This document shows positions 5,131 to 5,776 of a stretch of DNA of 5,776 nucleotides, piece after piece. The notes below the pieces were generated by a model, which was not told the origin of the DNA, did not search any database, and was given only the letters and a program-made list of their open reading frames with translations. Source of the DNA: Alistipes sp. (lineage in GTDB: Bacteria > Bacteroidota > Bacteroidia > Bacteroidales > Rikenellaceae); NCBI GenBank assembly GCA_017934845.1, contig JAGBIR010000128.1:1-5776 (forward strand), read 5' to 3'. The translations under genes were made by a program, and so were the position numbers. Each line of letters opens with the position of its first letter. The first letter of the stretch is position 1.

Positions 5131-5776
5131 TTACTTGCTTTGGCGCAAAAACTCCTCGGCACGCTCCAGATCCTCGGGAGTATCAATACCCACGGTCTCG
5201 ACATTGGAGATGCCTACGCCAATCTTATAGCCATTCTCCAGCCAGCGCAACTGCTCCAGCGACTCGGCCTTCTCGAGTGTTGACTGCGGCAGAGAGGTAA
5301 CCTCGCGCAGCACCTCGCGGCGGAAGGCATACATTCCAATATGTTTGTAGAACGTATGCTTCGAGAGCCACTCCTCACGCTCGACACCTCGCAAATAGGG
5401 AATCACCGAACGTGAAAAATAGATGGCGCACGACTCGGCATCGACAACGACTTTAGGCGAGTTGGGATTCTCCAACGCTGCCAAGCCATCGGCCTCGGTA
5501 AAGGCTTTTACAAGTGTTGCTATATCGGTTGACTCGTTATCGAAACAAGCCATTATGGCGCGCAACTGCGAGTGGGAAATGAAAGGCTCGTCGCCCTGCA
5601 CATTTATCACAACATCATACTCGCCGCCCACCTTGCAGCACGCCTCCCAGCAACGGTCGGTACCGCTCTTATGCTCCGTAGAGGTCATAACCACACATCC
5701 ACCAAAAGCCTCAACGGCTGCGTAGATGCGCTCATCGTCGGTTGCAACAACCACATCCTCAACAACGCCTTTCACC
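5131..5776 (-). CDS. kdsB: 3-deoxy-manno-octulosonate cytidylyltransferase (5' end outside the window)
   Basis: KdsB activates Kdo as CMP-Kdo for transfer to lipid A. The visible part has about 214 codons, beginning VKGVVEDVVVATDDERI. The GTG at 5775 is an internal valine, not the start: the family's first 35-40 residues, with the nucleotide-binding IPARxxSxRxPGK loop, must lie beyond 5776. Recognisable motifs are MTSTEHKSGTDR (30-41 of the visible part), VVINVQGDEPFI (with the metal-binding Asp), AIYFSRSVIPY, KHIGMYAFR, the ESLEQLRWLENG motif and the C-terminal GIDTPEDLERAEEF (second metal-binding Asp). All agree with E. coli KdsB, and nothing suggests damage. The TAA stop at 5133-5131 is 24 bases before the kdsA ATG. 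Its position upstream of kdsA and kdsD suggests that the operon promoter lies outside the window. Confidence 0.95.
   Translation of the reverse strand, partial: VKGVVEDVVVATDDERIYAAVEAFGGCVVMTSTEHKSGTDRCWEACCKVGGEYDVVINVQGDEPFISHSQLRAIMACFDNESTDIATLVKAFTEADGLAALENPNSPKVVVDAESCAIYFSRSVIPYLRGVEREEWLSKHTFYKHIGMYAFRREVLREVTSLPQSTLEKAESLEQLRWLENGYKIGVGISNVETVGIDTPEDLERAEEFLRQSK

Overview
The window looks like chromosomal DNA of a Gram-negative Bacteroidota member, most likely order Bacteroidales (an Alistipes-like genus is possible but unproven). The evidence is a textbook Bacteroidota-type promoter (TTTG-N20-TAttTTTG), A-rich start regions without Shine-Dalgarno (SD) sequences, a short secreted protein with a typical '...PAQ' cleavage site, Kdo synthesis genes, and a Bacteroidota-like bS21. 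Every gene lies on the minus strand, so the reading order is from high to low coordinates.

From 5776 down to 546 there is one tightly packed run of six genes. It comprises kdsB (CMP-Kdo synthetase, 5' end outside the window), kdsA (Kdo-8-phosphate synthase, metal-dependent type), kdsD (arabinose-5-phosphate isomerase), a 77-residue two-helix membrane protein, a 236-residue secreted protein of unknown function, and a 617-residue UbiD-family decarboxylase. The last four genes are separated by only 5, 3 and 2 bases, so they are probably co-transcribed. The three kds genes make and activate Kdo, the sugar joining lipid A to the rest of LPS; kdsC, the phosphatase of that pathway, is not in the visible part. 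Why the two envelope proteins and the UbiD homologue sit in this unit is unknown. A small inverted repeat just after the UbiD stop may end the unit.

From 545 down to 125 is a 421-base stretch without a convincing gene, and it is the most interesting part. It holds a near-perfect Bacteroidota promoter, then about 280 nt of RNA that I can fold by eye into several nested helices, then an intrinsic terminator at 161-183, only 36 bases before the rpsU start codon. The leader carries a 10-base perfect complement of the 16S rRNA 3' tail (GAAAGGAGGT) in a linker between two folded domains, with no start codon at usable distance. Two copies of CAGGGC could compete for the 3' arm of the terminator. The layout suggests either a transcription-attenuation leader controlling rpsU or an independent small RNA. 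bS21, the rpsU product, helps hide the anti-SD sequence in Bacteroidota ribosomes, so an anti-SD-binding element in its own leader is a plausible autoregulatory sensor. That mechanism is inference.

From 124 to 1 is the 5' part of rpsU (bS21), running off the window.
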